A DNA stretch of 64,000 bases from IMG/VR virus record IMGVR_UViG_3300038463_000730, positions 186,001 to 250,000 of that record. One strand, written 5' to 3'. Origin of the DNA: a virus. This document shows, piece after piece, positions 43,573 through 52,912 of the stretch. The notes under the pieces were generated by a model that was not told where the DNA came from, did not search any database, and saw only the letters and a list, made by a program, of their open reading frames with translations. Position 1 is the stretch's first letter. Each line of letters opens with the position of its first letter. A program made the translations under genes and the position numbers.

Positions 43573-43822
43573 AAAAGCAATAGGCAATCTTCGCCTTCTC
43601 AATCGCCGCGGATTCCTTGTACGGCAATCCCAATCCCTTCGCCTCTTCCACAGCCTTGGTCAGCGCCTCGTCTTCCTCCTTGGCTCTTTCGATCTCAACC
43701 AAATGCCCGTGAGATTGAAAGACCTTTTTCTTAATTTCCTCAGTATCCATTGAGTCAATCGACTCGCTCCAACCCTGAGGAAGAATCTTCTCTTTGCTTT
43801 TCGGAAACGCCTTATCACTCAT
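43535..43822 (-). CDS. Small hypothetical protein downstream of trigger factor
   Basis: 95 aa, helical and charged (EEIKKKVFQSHGHLVEIERAKEE). It overlaps the trigger factor stop by 8 nt. No domain recognised. Confidence 0.6.
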   Translation of the reverse strand: MSDKAFPKSKEKILPQGWSESIDSMDTEEIKKKVFQSHGHLVEIERAKEEDEALTKAVEEAKGLGLPYKESAAIEKAKIAYCFYALESRGVDISK

Positions 43823-45146
43823 GTGTATGTCCTTCGTGTCCTGTATGACCGTGGTCTTTGTGTTCGTGACTATGTTCGTGATTTATGTGGTCAACTAGTT
43901 TGCAAGTTGTCACCAACCAGTTGAGAACGCGCTCGTCGCGTATTCTTCCAAGCAATACCGGCAAGCTCCCACTCTTCTGGAGATCCTGGAACGCCTTCTC
44001 GACATCCCCACTCTTGCCGTTCCGGGCTTGCATTTGAGCCAAGTGAAACCGGACCAATTGAAAAGCCTCTTCATCCGAAAGCTGTGCCTCTGGCTCGACT
44101 TCACGGATCTTTTCCAGAACCAACGAAAGTTTGATGCTTTTCTTCGCTTCATTCAGGAACGATTCTTTTTCCTCGTCCGTGAGCTTGTCCCATTCTTTTT
44201 TCGCCATCTTTGATTTGATTTGAGCTTCAGATGACAACAACCAATCCGGAATGGGAATGTCGTGTCCCTCAACCAACCGATGGGACACCTGAACACTGAC
44301 CAGCGAATTTCGGTGCTCGTCAACGCGCGTCGTCGCTACTTGCGCGACGTGCGTACGTAGGTCGTCCAAGTCCTTCATGTTCAGGCGTTTGGCCAACTCG
44401 TCATCCAAGGCGGCTGGAGTCGTTCGCGAGCCCATACAGACCTCGGCCTTGAAGTGGATCGTTTTCCCTTTGAATTCCTCCGAAACATTCGGAGGTGTGA
44501 CGTAATCAAATTCGCGTACGTCACCCATCTTCATTCCAAGAAGATTGTCGTCGAATCCCGGTAGTGGAGATTTTCCGACGTGAACAACCTCTTTCTTTGC
44601 GGTCAGATCCTTGCGAGCAACTCCATCAATCGTTCCTTCGTAATCCAGGAGAATCGAGTCCCCGACCTGAACGAAATCATCATCTGTAAAAGGAACCGAA
44701 TCACCATTCCGCTCGCGCAAATCCTGCAAGATTTTCTCGCTGAATTGGCTAATTGAAATCGGCTCGGCCGGGCGGGGAATTTCGAAATCGCGATACTTAT
44801 TCAATACGACGGTTGGTTTGACTCGCATTGTGAATTCACAAGTGAATTTGGAATCCGTCAGATTCAACATCGAAAACTCCGGCATCCCGAGAGCTTTCAT
44901 GTTGCGATCATTTAGAACACCAATAAACGCTTCCTCAGCCAATACCTCGCGAAGTCGATTTTCGATCTGCTTCTTGTATCGAATCTTAATAGCGTCAAGC
45001 GACGCTTTCCCAGGACGAAAGCCAGGGACGTTAACGCCTTTAAATTCAGCCAGTACCTCAGTTCGCTTAGAGACAATCTTCTCAAGATCAGCCTCGGCAT
45101 GAACCGAAACTTTGCAGTACTCCACTTCATTGACAGCGAATTCCAT
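43815..45146 (-). CDS. tig: Trigger factor (ribosome-associated chaperone)
   Basis: 443 aa from the ATG at 45146 (GAGG upstream). The N-terminal ribosome-binding domain has the signature GFRPGKAS. Residues ~155-245 form an FKBP-type PPIase (DFVQVGDSILLDYEGTIDG, GFDDNLLGMKMGDVREF), and a long helical C-terminal chaperone domain follows. The tail is His-rich (HINHEHSHEHKDHGHTGHEGH) and may bind metal. Trigger factor docks on uL23 at the exit tunnel and folds nascent chains. A phage copy is unusual. Length is normal for the family. A His-tail extension appears beyond the usual end. Confidence 0.9.
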   Translation of the reverse strand: MEFAVNEVEYCKVSVHAEADLEKIVSKRTEVLAEFKGVNVPGFRPGKASLDAIKIRYKKQIENRLREVLAEEAFIGVLNDRNMKALGMPEFSMLNLTDSKFTCEFTMRVKPTVVLNKYRDFEIPRPAEPISISQFSEKILQDLRERNGDSVPFTDDDFVQVGDSILLDYEGTIDGVARKDLTAKKEVVHVGKSPLPGFDDNLLGMKMGDVREFDYVTPPNVSEEFKGKTIHFKAEVCMGSRTTPAALDDELAKRLNMKDLDDLRTHVAQVATTRVDEHRNSLVSVQVSHRLVEGHDIPIPDWLLSSEAQIKSKMAKKEWDKLTDEEKESFLNEAKKSIKLSLVLEKIREVEPEAQLSDEEAFQLVRFHLAQMQARNGKSGDVEKAFQDLQKSGSLPVLLGRIRDERVLNWLVTTCKLVDHINHEHSHEHKDHGHTGHEGHTHE

Positions 45147-45163
45147 TCTTAACCTCTTCGTTC

Positions 45164-45171
45164 CATATATC
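45164..45171 (-). promoter_or_regulatory. GATATATG element before trigger factor gene
   Basis: GATATATG ends about 17 nt before the ATG at 45146, with GAGG between. It overlaps the stop of the nuclease gene. Leadered version of the motif. Confidence 0.35.
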
Positions 45172-45174
45172 GAG

Positions 45175-45996
45175 TTACCAACTAACAGGTCCGTGATAAC
45201 TATCACGGTAGACGAATTTCCGTCCTTCGTCACAGCTCTCTAAATAATCGCAGTACTTACAAAGCGGAGTCGGATTCGCACGATAGAGTTTCTCAGACTC
45301 AATATCGTCAGCATATTTGATCAGTTTCTTTTCGACATCGAGAATTTGTTTGACATCAAACTCTTGCGTAATATATTCCCAATCGTGGCGAATCAAAATG
45401 TACGAACCGCGAACCTTCTTGATCGTCGGGTCCTCAAGAAGAAGTACATAAGCATACGTCAACAACTGGAACATATCCTTCAGATAACGCTTGTCCTTAG
45501 TTGTCTTGTAATCGCAGACGTGCAAGATGCCATCCGGGTCTAACTGAATACGGTCGATAAAACCAATTAATGTTAATCTGTTTTGCACTGGCAACTCGAA
45601 CGCCTTCTCAACCGAAAGAATCGTAGCTCCGGTCTTCGGATCGGTCTGCCCCGGCGTCGCAAACGGTTGTTGACCGACTTTCTCTAGATAGAGAGAAAGA
45701 GCGGCAAACGCTTCCTTCTTTTGCTCGCGAGATAGCTTGTCTTTAAACTCCTCAACGGCAAGCTTAAAAGCTGCTTGCATCTCCTCGTGGCGATGCTTGG
45801 TCGAGCCATCTAGATAGAACTTATGAAAAGCTTCTAGCGCCCGATGGACGAATTTACCGTAGGTAAGGTGATCCCAATCTTTCTTCGGGAGGCGATCGAT
45901 GTAGTTGAACTTGAACTTCTTCTTGCAGTCTTGAAAGGTTTTCGACTTCGAAACGCTCAGTTTAAGAAGGGCTTCTGGCTTAATTAGCTCTGACAT
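45175..45996 (-). CDS. Cas4/RecB-like PD-(D/E)XK exonuclease
   Basis: 273 aa. GKFVHRALEAFHKF supplies the N-terminal His, GFIDRIQLD and ILHVCDYKTTK supply D and DxK, and MFQLLTYAYVLL is the QxxxY-type motif; a C-terminal cluster PLCKYCDYLESC may bind an iron-sulfur cluster as in Cas4/AddB. Such enzymes trim DNA ends for recombination. The order of motifs is intact, so activity is likely. Its gene is next to trigger factor and not far from SbcCD. Confidence 0.85.
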   Translation of the reverse strand: MSELIKPEALLKLSVSKSKTFQDCKKKFKFNYIDRLPKKDWDHLTYGKFVHRALEAFHKFYLDGSTKHRHEEMQAAFKLAVEEFKDKLSREQKKEAFAALSLYLEKVGQQPFATPGQTDPKTGATILSVEKAFELPVQNRLTLIGFIDRIQLDPDGILHVCDYKTTKDKRYLKDMFQLLTYAYVLLLEDPTIKKVRGSYILIRHDWEYITQEFDVKQILDVEKKLIKYADDIESEKLYRANPTPLCKYCDYLESCDEGRKFVYRDSYHGPVSW

Positions 45997-46037
45997 AACA
46001 TGTTAATTCTCTTAAGGCTGATCTATCGTCATTTTAG

Positions 46038-46379
46038 TTAGGCCATATTCCGTAGTATTGTCCACTTTTCAAACCAATACAGCATTCTCTGCTCTACCAA
46101 CGATTCCGGACTCCCGAGATTGACCAGACGACAAAACATGTCTTCAATCGAAGAATCATCAAGAGGATGTCCCGGATCGAACTCCTTCTTCATGAAGTGA
46201 TCGATCAACGCAACTCGCCTGCTACGTAATGATGTTCGTCTCATACCCCGGATCACCAGGCAGTTTGGCGACTCGACAGGTTCCGAACCGTTTAGAATAG
46301 GACGCGACGTGACCACAAGTGCCATGGTGTATTTTCTATACGTGACATGAACATCGTGCTTTTCATCTTCTTGCTCCAT
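46038..46379 (-). CDS. Hypothetical protein
   Basis: 113 aa, mixed, basic in the middle (RGMRRTSLRSRRVALIDHFMKK) and aromatic C-terminal. Overlaps the HNH gene end by 17 nt. No family recognised. Confidence 0.55.
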   Translation of the reverse strand: MEQEDEKHDVHVTYRKYTMALVVTSRPILNGSEPVESPNCLVIRGMRRTSLRSRRVALIDHFMKKEFDPGHPLDDSSIEDMFCRLVNLGSPESLVEQRMLYWFEKWTILRNMA

Positions 46380-47019
46380 CTTGAATGTTTTGTTTAGCCG
46401 ATAAAGGTCTTAGATTTGAGAGAGCCCAGCACCGCTTGAACTCGTCATCCTCCATTGATGTGTATTTGAATTTGCTGTGCGGGACGATATGATCGATATG
46501 CCAAGACCACGTGTTCGAATCGTCATCGTTCCACGTGTTAATTCGATATGGCCCATAATTCGCCCAACTCATCCATGGCTCAAACTGGTTTTCTAAATGT
46601 TTCTTCAACTCATCTAATGCATACGGCAGATACTTCGATACTGAACGATTTTGTTTTTTGATCACAGCCGATATGGCGGTCGATACCACGCACTTTAAAT
46701 GAAAAACAATATCTTCCTTGCGACGTCTGTATATGCTTTTCTTGACCCGCGCTTTTACGTAGTCCTTATTCTCAAGATAATAGTTGTGTTGATACTCGGC
46801 CGCCTCTACCTTGTGCGCCGAAGCATAGGTACGCTGTTTCGCCGCCAATTCATTTCTGTTGGCCTGCTTAAATTGTTGTTCGTTCTTTCGAATCCTTGGA
46901 CGATCACATTGTTTACACGTTTTAGCTTTGTACTTACGAGCCTCACCGTCTTTGGTCGTGTAATAACAAAACCCAAAATCATTCTCATCTTTATCTTCGT
47001 CACACTTCTTGCATTTCAT
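46363..47019 (-). CDS. HNH homing-type endonuclease with N-terminal zinc module
   Basis: 218 aa from the ATG at 47019 (GGAG upstream). N-terminal Cys pairs (KCKKCDED...CKQCDR), a basic helical linker, and a C-terminal HNH core SWHIDHIVPHSKF...WALSNLRPLSAKQN. Free-standing mobile endonuclease, inserted between two unrelated genes. ATGs further upstream would overlap the next gene and are rejected. Confidence 0.8.
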   Translation of the reverse strand: MKCKKCDEDKDENDFGFCYYTTKDGEARKYKAKTCKQCDRPRIRKNEQQFKQANRNELAAKQRTYASAHKVEAAEYQHNYYLENKDYVKARVKKSIYRRRKEDIVFHLKCVVSTAISAVIKKQNRSVSKYLPYALDELKKHLENQFEPWMSWANYGPYRINTWNDDDSNTWSWHIDHIVPHSKFKYTSMEDDEFKRCWALSNLRPLSAKQNIQDGARR

Positions 47020-47062
47020 CTGGTCTCCATAGTTGCCATTTGAAATGCGAAAATATGCCGAT

Positions 47063-48076
47063 TTAGAAAAGAACTCTGCGTGAGAAGAGGTGCCATTGAA
47101 ACACCTTACCGATACCCGTTCCACGACCGAAGACCATCGAATAAAGCTCTCCGGCATTCGGATCGCGATTTACATACGGTTGTTTCGAAATAATCCAGCG
47201 GTTCACGCTGTTATCGTAGAAATAATATGTCACGGTGTTATCCGATGAATTATATCCGGCTCGTACAAACGAGCCCATCGTTGTCGGTCCGTTCGGCGCT
47301 ACGTTCGATAGTAACGAACCATCACGCACGATTTCCGGGTTCTCCAAAGAGAAAAACTCTCGGTTTATCATCGGCGCAAGGCTGTTCGCGGGATTATCCG
47401 TCGTCGCATCCTGGAAGATTACCAATGCGCGCGGATTGAATAGAGCATTGTTCGCTTTGACCGTGCTCTCCGGGCCATAGGCCGGAGATGGAATTTTGTC
47501 AATGACGACTGGTAACGTTCCAATGCCTGGACCAGTCTCACCTTCTTGGTTCGTCGTCGATTTGATCAAATCATACTTCTCTAGAGGAAGTCTCGTTCCA
47601 GCATTCGGTTTTCCAAACGCATCGAAACCCGTTCCCCTGATCGGTACACCGGCAGGTTGGGTTGTAATGCCGGAATGGGACGGATTGATATACTTTCCGT
47701 TGTGCGCAGGCGTTCCCTGCCCAGATCCGAATGGCCCAAGATCCTTGCCCTGATCGCCTTGACCAACAACAGCGGCATGAGGAAGGCGGGCTCCGATCAG
47801 ATCAGGTCCGTACGTTTGGCAAATCACAGGTGATATATCTAGGCCGTTTGTAGCGAATACCTTCAGTACCACTGACGGTAAATCTGTAGGCATCGTGATA
47901 GGCAACGCATATACAGAGGAGCTGGTCGTAGGTTCTGAACCATCCAATGTGTAGAAAATCGTCGAAGGAATATTTGTCGTGAGAGTAACAAACTGCGGAA
48001 TCCCTTCATCTGTAGGTTGTCTCAATCCAGCCACAACATTAGCTGATTTCAAAATTGTAATGCAAATAACGCCCAT
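47063..48076 (-). CDS. Virion protein with chitobiase-C-type domain
   Basis: 337 aa. Residues ~35-75 include IPSTIFYTLDGSEPTTSSSVY, the CHB/HEX C-terminal-like fold seen in surface-exposed phage and bacterial proteins. The rest is Gly/Pro/Asn-rich, beta-type (GTGFDAFGKPNAGTRLPL; VTYYFYDNSVNRWII). Likely an appendage such as a fiber, tip or decoration protein. It is located away from the main virion block, between recombination genes. No ribosome-site anomaly was seen. Confidence 0.7.
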   Translation of the reverse strand: MGVICITILKSANVVAGLRQPTDEGIPQFVTLTTNIPSTIFYTLDGSEPTTSSSVYALPITMPTDLPSVVLKVFATNGLDISPVICQTYGPDLIGARLPHAAVVGQGDQGKDLGPFGSGQGTPAHNGKYINPSHSGITTQPAGVPIRGTGFDAFGKPNAGTRLPLEKYDLIKSTTNQEGETGPGIGTLPVVIDKIPSPAYGPESTVKANNALFNPRALVIFQDATTDNPANSLAPMINREFFSLENPEIVRDGSLLSNVAPNGPTTMGSFVRAGYNSSDNTVTYYFYDNSVNRWIISKQPYVNRDPNAGELYSMVFGRGTGIGKVFQWHLFSRRVLF

Positions 48077-48081
48077 TTTAC

Positions 48082-48399
48082 CTACTCAACAAGATTAAGA
48101 TACCGATTGTTCTTTTCTACTATTTTCTGCTTCAGTAGCGCCCTGTATACTTTGTGTGCGGCTCTTCTGCACAGAATAGCTATCTCTAAATATACCGATT
48201 CATTCTCTCTTCTGTAAAAGAGAATGAATTTCTCGTAGAGGTCCATTAGCTTGTGATCCGGATACTTATCGGCTTTCGCCTCCGGGGTCTCAAGCTGAAT
48301 AACCATTTCGAAAATAGCAGAGGACAGAAGGAATCTATAGAATTTTTCTTTTCCAACGGTCGTGTACTTCAGAACAAATTCTTGTTTGATATTTGACAT
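48082..48399 (-). CDS. Hypothetical protein
   Basis: 105 aa, alpha-helical (SAIFEMVIQLETPEAKADKY, YEKFILFYRRENESVY). The start codon is preceded by GAGG lying in a small stem (CCTCAT/ATGAGG) that could mask it. Function unknown. Confidence 0.6.
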   Translation of the reverse strand: MSNIKQEFVLKYTTVGKEKFYRFLLSSAIFEMVIQLETPEAKADKYPDHKLMDLYEKFILFYRRENESVYLEIAILCRRAAHKVYRALLKQKIVEKNNRYLNLVE

Positions 48400-48441
48400 T
48401 CCTCCTCATTAATATGAGGACTTAATGAGTACAATGCCAAT

Positions 48442-48996
48442 CTATTTCTTGTGCTGCTTAATTACGTGTCGATAATAGCTTTCCTTAGTTGGGCCAAGGA
48501 TGAAAGGAAAAGTTGCGGAAAGTCGATCGTCGCCCCAGTCTCCAGCCCAAAGTGTCGCCTCATGCGCCGCCCATTCGATCGGATGCTCGAACGTAATACA
48601 GTCGATCTGATCTTCTGCATAAGACAGCGTAATATGCGGTTTGAAATCTGGATAACGCTTATCATAGTGAATGCCGCACTTATCGAACCCGGCCGTAATA
48701 CACTGTTGAAACTCTAGCAACTCGGGCGAATTGACCCGAGCGATCACCGGCACGCCGATATCCGTGGCGGTCGGAAAACACTTCACCTTGCTTGTCTTTA
48801 GGGTAAACGGTGTTCTCTTGGAGGTTACCTTGTAGATAGCGGCTACAGCCTTCGCAATCTGCGTAATCGAGATGTTTTCACCAAGATAACACACAGTGAT
48901 ATGCATCTGATCAAGTGGAACAGGTGACCCTGGAACCGCGATCTGAGAAAGCAATCGAGCTGTTTCATGTGGGATTTTGATGCCTACAAAACTCAT
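48442..48996 (-). CDS. 2'-5' RNA ligase-like 2H phosphoesterase
   Basis: 184 aa with the paired HxT motifs of the 2H superfamily: MHITVCYLGE (His32/Thr34) and KPHITLSYAE (His121/Thr123). Members cleave 2',3'-cyclic or 2'-5' linked nucleotides, or repair tRNA. In phages they may counter cyclic-oligonucleotide or RNA-based defences. The substrate here is unknown, but the two motifs are intact. Confidence 0.82.
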   Translation of the reverse strand: MSFVGIKIPHETARLLSQIAVPGSPVPLDQMHITVCYLGENISITQIAKAVAAIYKVTSKRTPFTLKTSKVKCFPTATDIGVPVIARVNSPELLEFQQCITAGFDKCGIHYDKRYPDFKPHITLSYAEDQIDCITFEHPIEWAAHEATLWAGDWGDDRLSATFPFILGPTKESYYRHVIKQHKK

Positions 48997-48999
48997 AAA

Positions 49000-49557
49000 C
49001 TATCCTCTGAGGACCAAACATGTCCTCAAACATTGAGCTTTCAAATCATCTAGCGTACCGTTGTTGTCAATAACGAAGTCAAAAGCCGAATCTGTTATCG
49101 AGTCCTGGCTTGTTTCGCTGACATCCTTGATTACCAAATGATCGTCTCGTTTAATTCGGACTTTGACAAAGCCCATTTCCGAGACCCTCTTAAACTCTTC
49201 AGGAAACCTTAGGTCTGTGACCATATAAAGATCGAACTGTGTATTCTTGTAGAAATCCTGCTCAAACTTCTTCACCCATATCTCCGGGTCATAACTTCGG
49301 CCTAGCTTTCCGATATCAAGCAAAGATTGCCGATACGTAATGGTCGTGCCTGGAATGATATTAGACCGAAGCTTCGATGCACCGAAGAGCGAGTTCCTCT
49401 CCGCCCCAGGGAACATCGTCATAACGATTTCTTTTATCGGATCCGCAAACGCATACACACGCGCGGCTGTTTCACGTACCAACAGATGGTACTTGAATAG
49501 ATCACCTACCGTATTCTTGCCCGAATTAGCTTTTCCGCTGATTGCGATTTTGTACAT
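49000..49557 (-). CDS. Deoxynucleoside monophosphate kinase (T4 gp1-like)
   Basis: 185 aa from the ATG at 49557, 8 nt after the SbcC stop and with AAGGA upstream. P-loop GKANSGKNT at the N-terminus and the DLRF element (VTDLRFPEEF) match phage dNMP kinases that make dNDPs for replication. Ends upstream of the 2H phosphoesterase. Confidence 0.78.
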   Translation of the reverse strand: MYKIAISGKANSGKNTVGDLFKYHLLVRETAARVYAFADPIKEIVMTMFPGAERNSLFGASKLRSNIIPGTTITYRQSLLDIGKLGRSYDPEIWVKKFEQDFYKNTQFDLYMVTDLRFPEEFKRVSEMGFVKVRIKRDDHLVIKDVSETSQDSITDSAFDFVIDNNGTLDDLKAQCLRTCLVLRG

Positions 49558-49564
49558 GCTTTCC

Positions 49565-51718
49565 TTACCAACTAGATACGATTTTAGCGTACGAATTTCC
49601 GTTCGTGTCCTGCTCAACCAAAATAGCGTGTGAAAACCTATCTTTCACCGTTTTGTTATGCGTAATTAGTACAACCTTGTACTCCTTCTGCAAGATCTTG
49701 ATAAGATCCAAGAATGCGTCCAGCGACTCATCGTCAAGACTCGAATCTACTTCATCGAGCATGAGAAACTTGATATCCACACCAAATATCTTCTGAATGA
49801 CCGTAGACAATCCGATTCGGAGAGCCAGCGAGATAATGAACATCTGTGACCCCGAAAGTAATCCGTACTCTCGTTGGCGCCCGTTGATAATGTAATTGAT
49901 GTCCAGTGTATCTGTCTGCTCGCCTTTTTTGTTCTCCCGGTCAATCTCAAACTGAAGTTGTAACCCGGGCTTCACCTGTCCCACGATGTTATTAGCGTAT
50001 AGTTGGAGATCATCGAGTATGTTATGGATGATAAGCGACGGTATCCCCTTAGAGCCAAAAGCTTGTGCAACCTTAGCATGGAGTAGAAGCTCTTTTTCAA
50101 TTTTCTTGATTTCATTTACAAGAGTATCTCTAACCGTCTTTGCTTCATCAAGCTCTAGCAACTGCTTCTTGTAAGACCGCTCCTCAGCAACCAAATTGGC
50201 CTGTTCGGTATTTAGCAATTGCAACTCTTTGTCCGCCAAAGCCCATGCAGTTTCTTTACTAAAGATGATCGAATTTAGCTCACTGTACCGACTCGTATCG
50301 TAGTTTGATCGCTGTGCTTCGAGTAACGCAATCTCAGTCTCGATCTGCTCAAGTTCGCCCTTCAGCGTCGAGTACTGGTCTTTGTATTCCAGATACGATT
50401 CCTTCTGAATATCAACTTCTTTGATACTAAACTGGATGTCTTTCTTCAGTGTATCAATATTGTGCTGCAACGACACAACCTTGCCGTGCTGTTGACTAAG
50501 ATCCAGGCCTCTCTTTTTCAGCTCGACAATCGTCTCCAGAATCTTGTTGTACTGATCCTGAGCGTCCTGGGTTTTCTTCTGCAAATCCTTTTGACAAGAC
50601 TCCCGGTGTTCTGCTGTCAATGCCTGTCTACAGTGTTTACACTCCGGGCCATTTGGAAGCGGTACAGACCACTCCGCCATCTTTTCTTCAATAGACTTGA
50701 GAGAGGCTCGATGCTCTAGTATCTGTCGAGTTGTTTCCTCTAACTGCGTAGACAGTGCGAACACATCGACCGTGTTTTTACTTTCCAAGTCAGCAAGAGT
50801 TGCCTTCATCGAAATGATCGAATCGAGCTTTGCTTGCGTTGTTTGACGGATTGAATCGAGCTTCTTATAGGCGTTGTCTTTCTTAGACTTGATAAGTATC
50901 AAGCTAGCGTTTGTATTCTTGACTTTATCCAAGAACATCTCGACCGACGACTTGAACTTCAGCATCTCTTCGCGAGATGCTTTCCAATCTTCCTGGATCA
51001 GTTCGACTTTCTTTTTCTGTACTTCGATTTTTGCCAGCGAGGATACGATGTCACCCGCCACGACATTAATATCTGACATTCTCGTAGAGAATCTAGCATC
51101 CACCTCAGAGTAGGTTCCCAGCTTGGCTTTCGTATATATTTCCGTCTCAGCAATCTTTCCTGCTCTTTTCTTGGTCAACTTTTCAAGTTGGCCGTAAACG
51201 GTTAATTGAAGTGCTTCACGAAGTAGATTTTTGCGCTCGGACGGAGTTAACGTGGCCAAGCCAGAAAGATCAGCTTGCCTAAAGTGTATTGAATTGGAGA
51301 ACGCGCGATAATTGATCTTTAGAATCTTCGCCAGAGTCTTCTCCGTGCCGGAGGTGGTCCGCTCTGTAAGGTCTTCCCAATCCACATCATTCTTACGAAA
51401 CAGTCTAAGATCAGCGGAACCCGCTTTGCGGCCACGGGACCGGTCCACTTTGTATGTGTCGCCTCCAACCATAAACACAAACGACACCCTTGTCTTATCA
51501 GAGTCGTCGCGAATGATCGAGTCGATCTTGTCAACACCCACCTCGTTGAAAAGTGCATACGTAATCCCGGAGAAGATCTTACTCTTTCCGACTTGATTGG
51601 CTTTGCGTGTATTGTTCGTAGCTTTCCCAACAACCACGGCAGCATCGAATTGTGTAAAGTCGATCACGGACTTTACGTGACAAGTAAAATTCTCTAACGT
51701 AAGTTCGATCGGGATCAT
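49565..51718 (-). CDS. sbcC: SbcC/Rad50-like ATPase (T4 gp46 role)
   Basis: 717 aa. Walker A is extended: GKATNNTRKANQVGKSK (residues 31-47), with an insertion between the first Gly and GKS. Long coiled coils flank a zinc-hook CKHC (in PECKHCRQALT). The signature LLSGSQMFIISLALR and Walker B FLMLDEVDSSLDD close the ATPase. With SbcD it resects and unpairs DNA ends in recombination and repair. Overlaps sbcD start by 4 nt. Confidence 0.9.
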   Translation of the reverse strand: MIPIELTLENFTCHVKSVIDFTQFDAAVVVGKATNNTRKANQVGKSKIFSGITYALFNEVGVDKIDSIIRDDSDKTRVSFVFMVGGDTYKVDRSRGRKAGSADLRLFRKNDVDWEDLTERTTSGTEKTLAKILKINYRAFSNSIHFRQADLSGLATLTPSERKNLLREALQLTVYGQLEKLTKKRAGKIAETEIYTKAKLGTYSEVDARFSTRMSDINVVAGDIVSSLAKIEVQKKKVELIQEDWKASREEMLKFKSSVEMFLDKVKNTNASLILIKSKKDNAYKKLDSIRQTTQAKLDSIISMKATLADLESKNTVDVFALSTQLEETTRQILEHRASLKSIEEKMAEWSVPLPNGPECKHCRQALTAEHRESCQKDLQKKTQDAQDQYNKILETIVELKKRGLDLSQQHGKVVSLQHNIDTLKKDIQFSIKEVDIQKESYLEYKDQYSTLKGELEQIETEIALLEAQRSNYDTSRYSELNSIIFSKETAWALADKELQLLNTEQANLVAEERSYKKQLLELDEAKTVRDTLVNEIKKIEKELLLHAKVAQAFGSKGIPSLIIHNILDDLQLYANNIVGQVKPGLQLQFEIDRENKKGEQTDTLDINYIINGRQREYGLLSGSQMFIISLALRIGLSTVIQKIFGVDIKFLMLDEVDSSLDDESLDAFLDLIKILQKEYKVVLITHNKTVKDRFSHAILVEQDTNGNSYAKIVSSW

Positions 51719-52908
51719 TTTTCTTCACTCTGCAATTCTTTACGAATGTCCTCTGCTAATGCACAGAAGTCATTGCGTAATGAGTCATCGACGAACTTCT
51801 CGCTCCAACCTTTGATCGCGGCAGACTCGGTCATCGACTGACTGATATTGTCAGCCTTCTTACGAATCAGTTCGAGCTTGCGCGTTTCACTGAACGAACA
51901 AATATGAAAAACACCACGGTCATGCAGATCTGCGTCTATAACTTTCCTATCCACCGAACGCAGATCTGGGCCAGCCAACTGAATTGATACACGAACGATT
52001 GCATTACGCAGATTAGCCTGGAGCGTGTTGAGAAAGTCAAGAACGTATTCCGTTGTATCCCGTGTGCCCATCGGGACGCTAATCGAAATGTCAGAGAGGG
52101 GACGGGTCGGGATCGGTATCGTGTAGAAAGTATCCAGAGCATCTGAGTCTACTGCGATGAGATTTTTAATATGGTCTGTTTCCCCAAAATCAGAAATATC
52201 CATACTTCCGACGTGCGAAAGAAATGGAGTTCCTTCGGATAGTACCTGAGGTCGATGAATATGACCCATCCAAACAAAGTCATAGTCCGAAAATACCGTC
52301 TTCGGACAAAATAGCTCATTAGATGCATCATCGATTTCATCACCGACATAGATTGCACCAGCTATCGTAAGGTGTCCGACAAGTATTTTCTTCGATTCGG
52401 CAGGTATCGAAGCTGCTTCAAATACCAAGCTCTGACGAATAGCCTGAATTGCCTCGTCGTGGGTATCAAGATTAAAAGACCTTCTGTCCCGAAAAGGAAG
52501 AAAGGTAAAAGAAACACCATCAAGATGCACTGTGTCAATAGTATTGTAAATAAAGACATTGTTCAACTCAGCTTCAGCGAAGATATCAAGAGCCGAACTT
52601 GTAAACTGTCCAGTCCGTAGGATGTCATGATTGCCACGAATAATATGGACCGTGATATCACTGGCTTCACACTTTTTCAGCCATGCTAGGAAGATCTTGA
52701 TCAATGTGGGGTGCGGCTTCGGTTCCTCGAACACGTCACCTGTCACGATAATCGTGTCGATCATCAACTCAATACATTGGTCATGTACCCAATTGAGTAA
52801 TGTGATCTGGTCAATTACTCTACTGTTCAGTGCCGAACCAAGACCGGCACGTCCTATTGCCAGACCTTTTCCAAGATGTGGATCACCAAGTATGAGCGCT
52901 TTCGCCAT
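51715..52908 (-). CDS. sbcD: SbcD/Mre11-like nuclease (T4 gp47 role)
   Basis: 397 aa. Phosphoesterase motifs GDPHLG, IVTGDVF, RGNHDIL, VGHLTI and MGHIHRP are all present and in order. The C-terminal region includes the SbcC-contact part. Partner of the following SbcC gene by ATGA overlap. Confidence 0.9.
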   Translation of the reverse strand: MAKALILGDPHLGKGLAIGRAGLGSALNSRVIDQITLLNWVHDQCIELMIDTIIVTGDVFEEPKPHPTLIKIFLAWLKKCEASDITVHIIRGNHDILRTGQFTSSALDIFAEAELNNVFIYNTIDTVHLDGVSFTFLPFRDRRSFNLDTHDEAIQAIRQSLVFEAASIPAESKKILVGHLTIAGAIYVGDEIDDASNELFCPKTVFSDYDFVWMGHIHRPQVLSEGTPFLSHVGSMDISDFGETDHIKNLIAVDSDALDTFYTIPIPTRPLSDISISVPMGTRDTTEYVLDFLNTLQANLRNAIVRVSIQLAGPDLRSVDRKVIDADLHDRGVFHICSFSETRKLELIRKKADNISQSMTESAAIKGWSEKFVDDSLRNDFCALAEDIRKELQSEEK

Positions 52909-52912
52909 TCAG

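Noticed and set aside
47020-47157. Longer start for the HNH gene at 46363
   Set aside because: It overlaps the end of the 47063 gene; GGAG before the ATG at 47019 is the better ribosome site.
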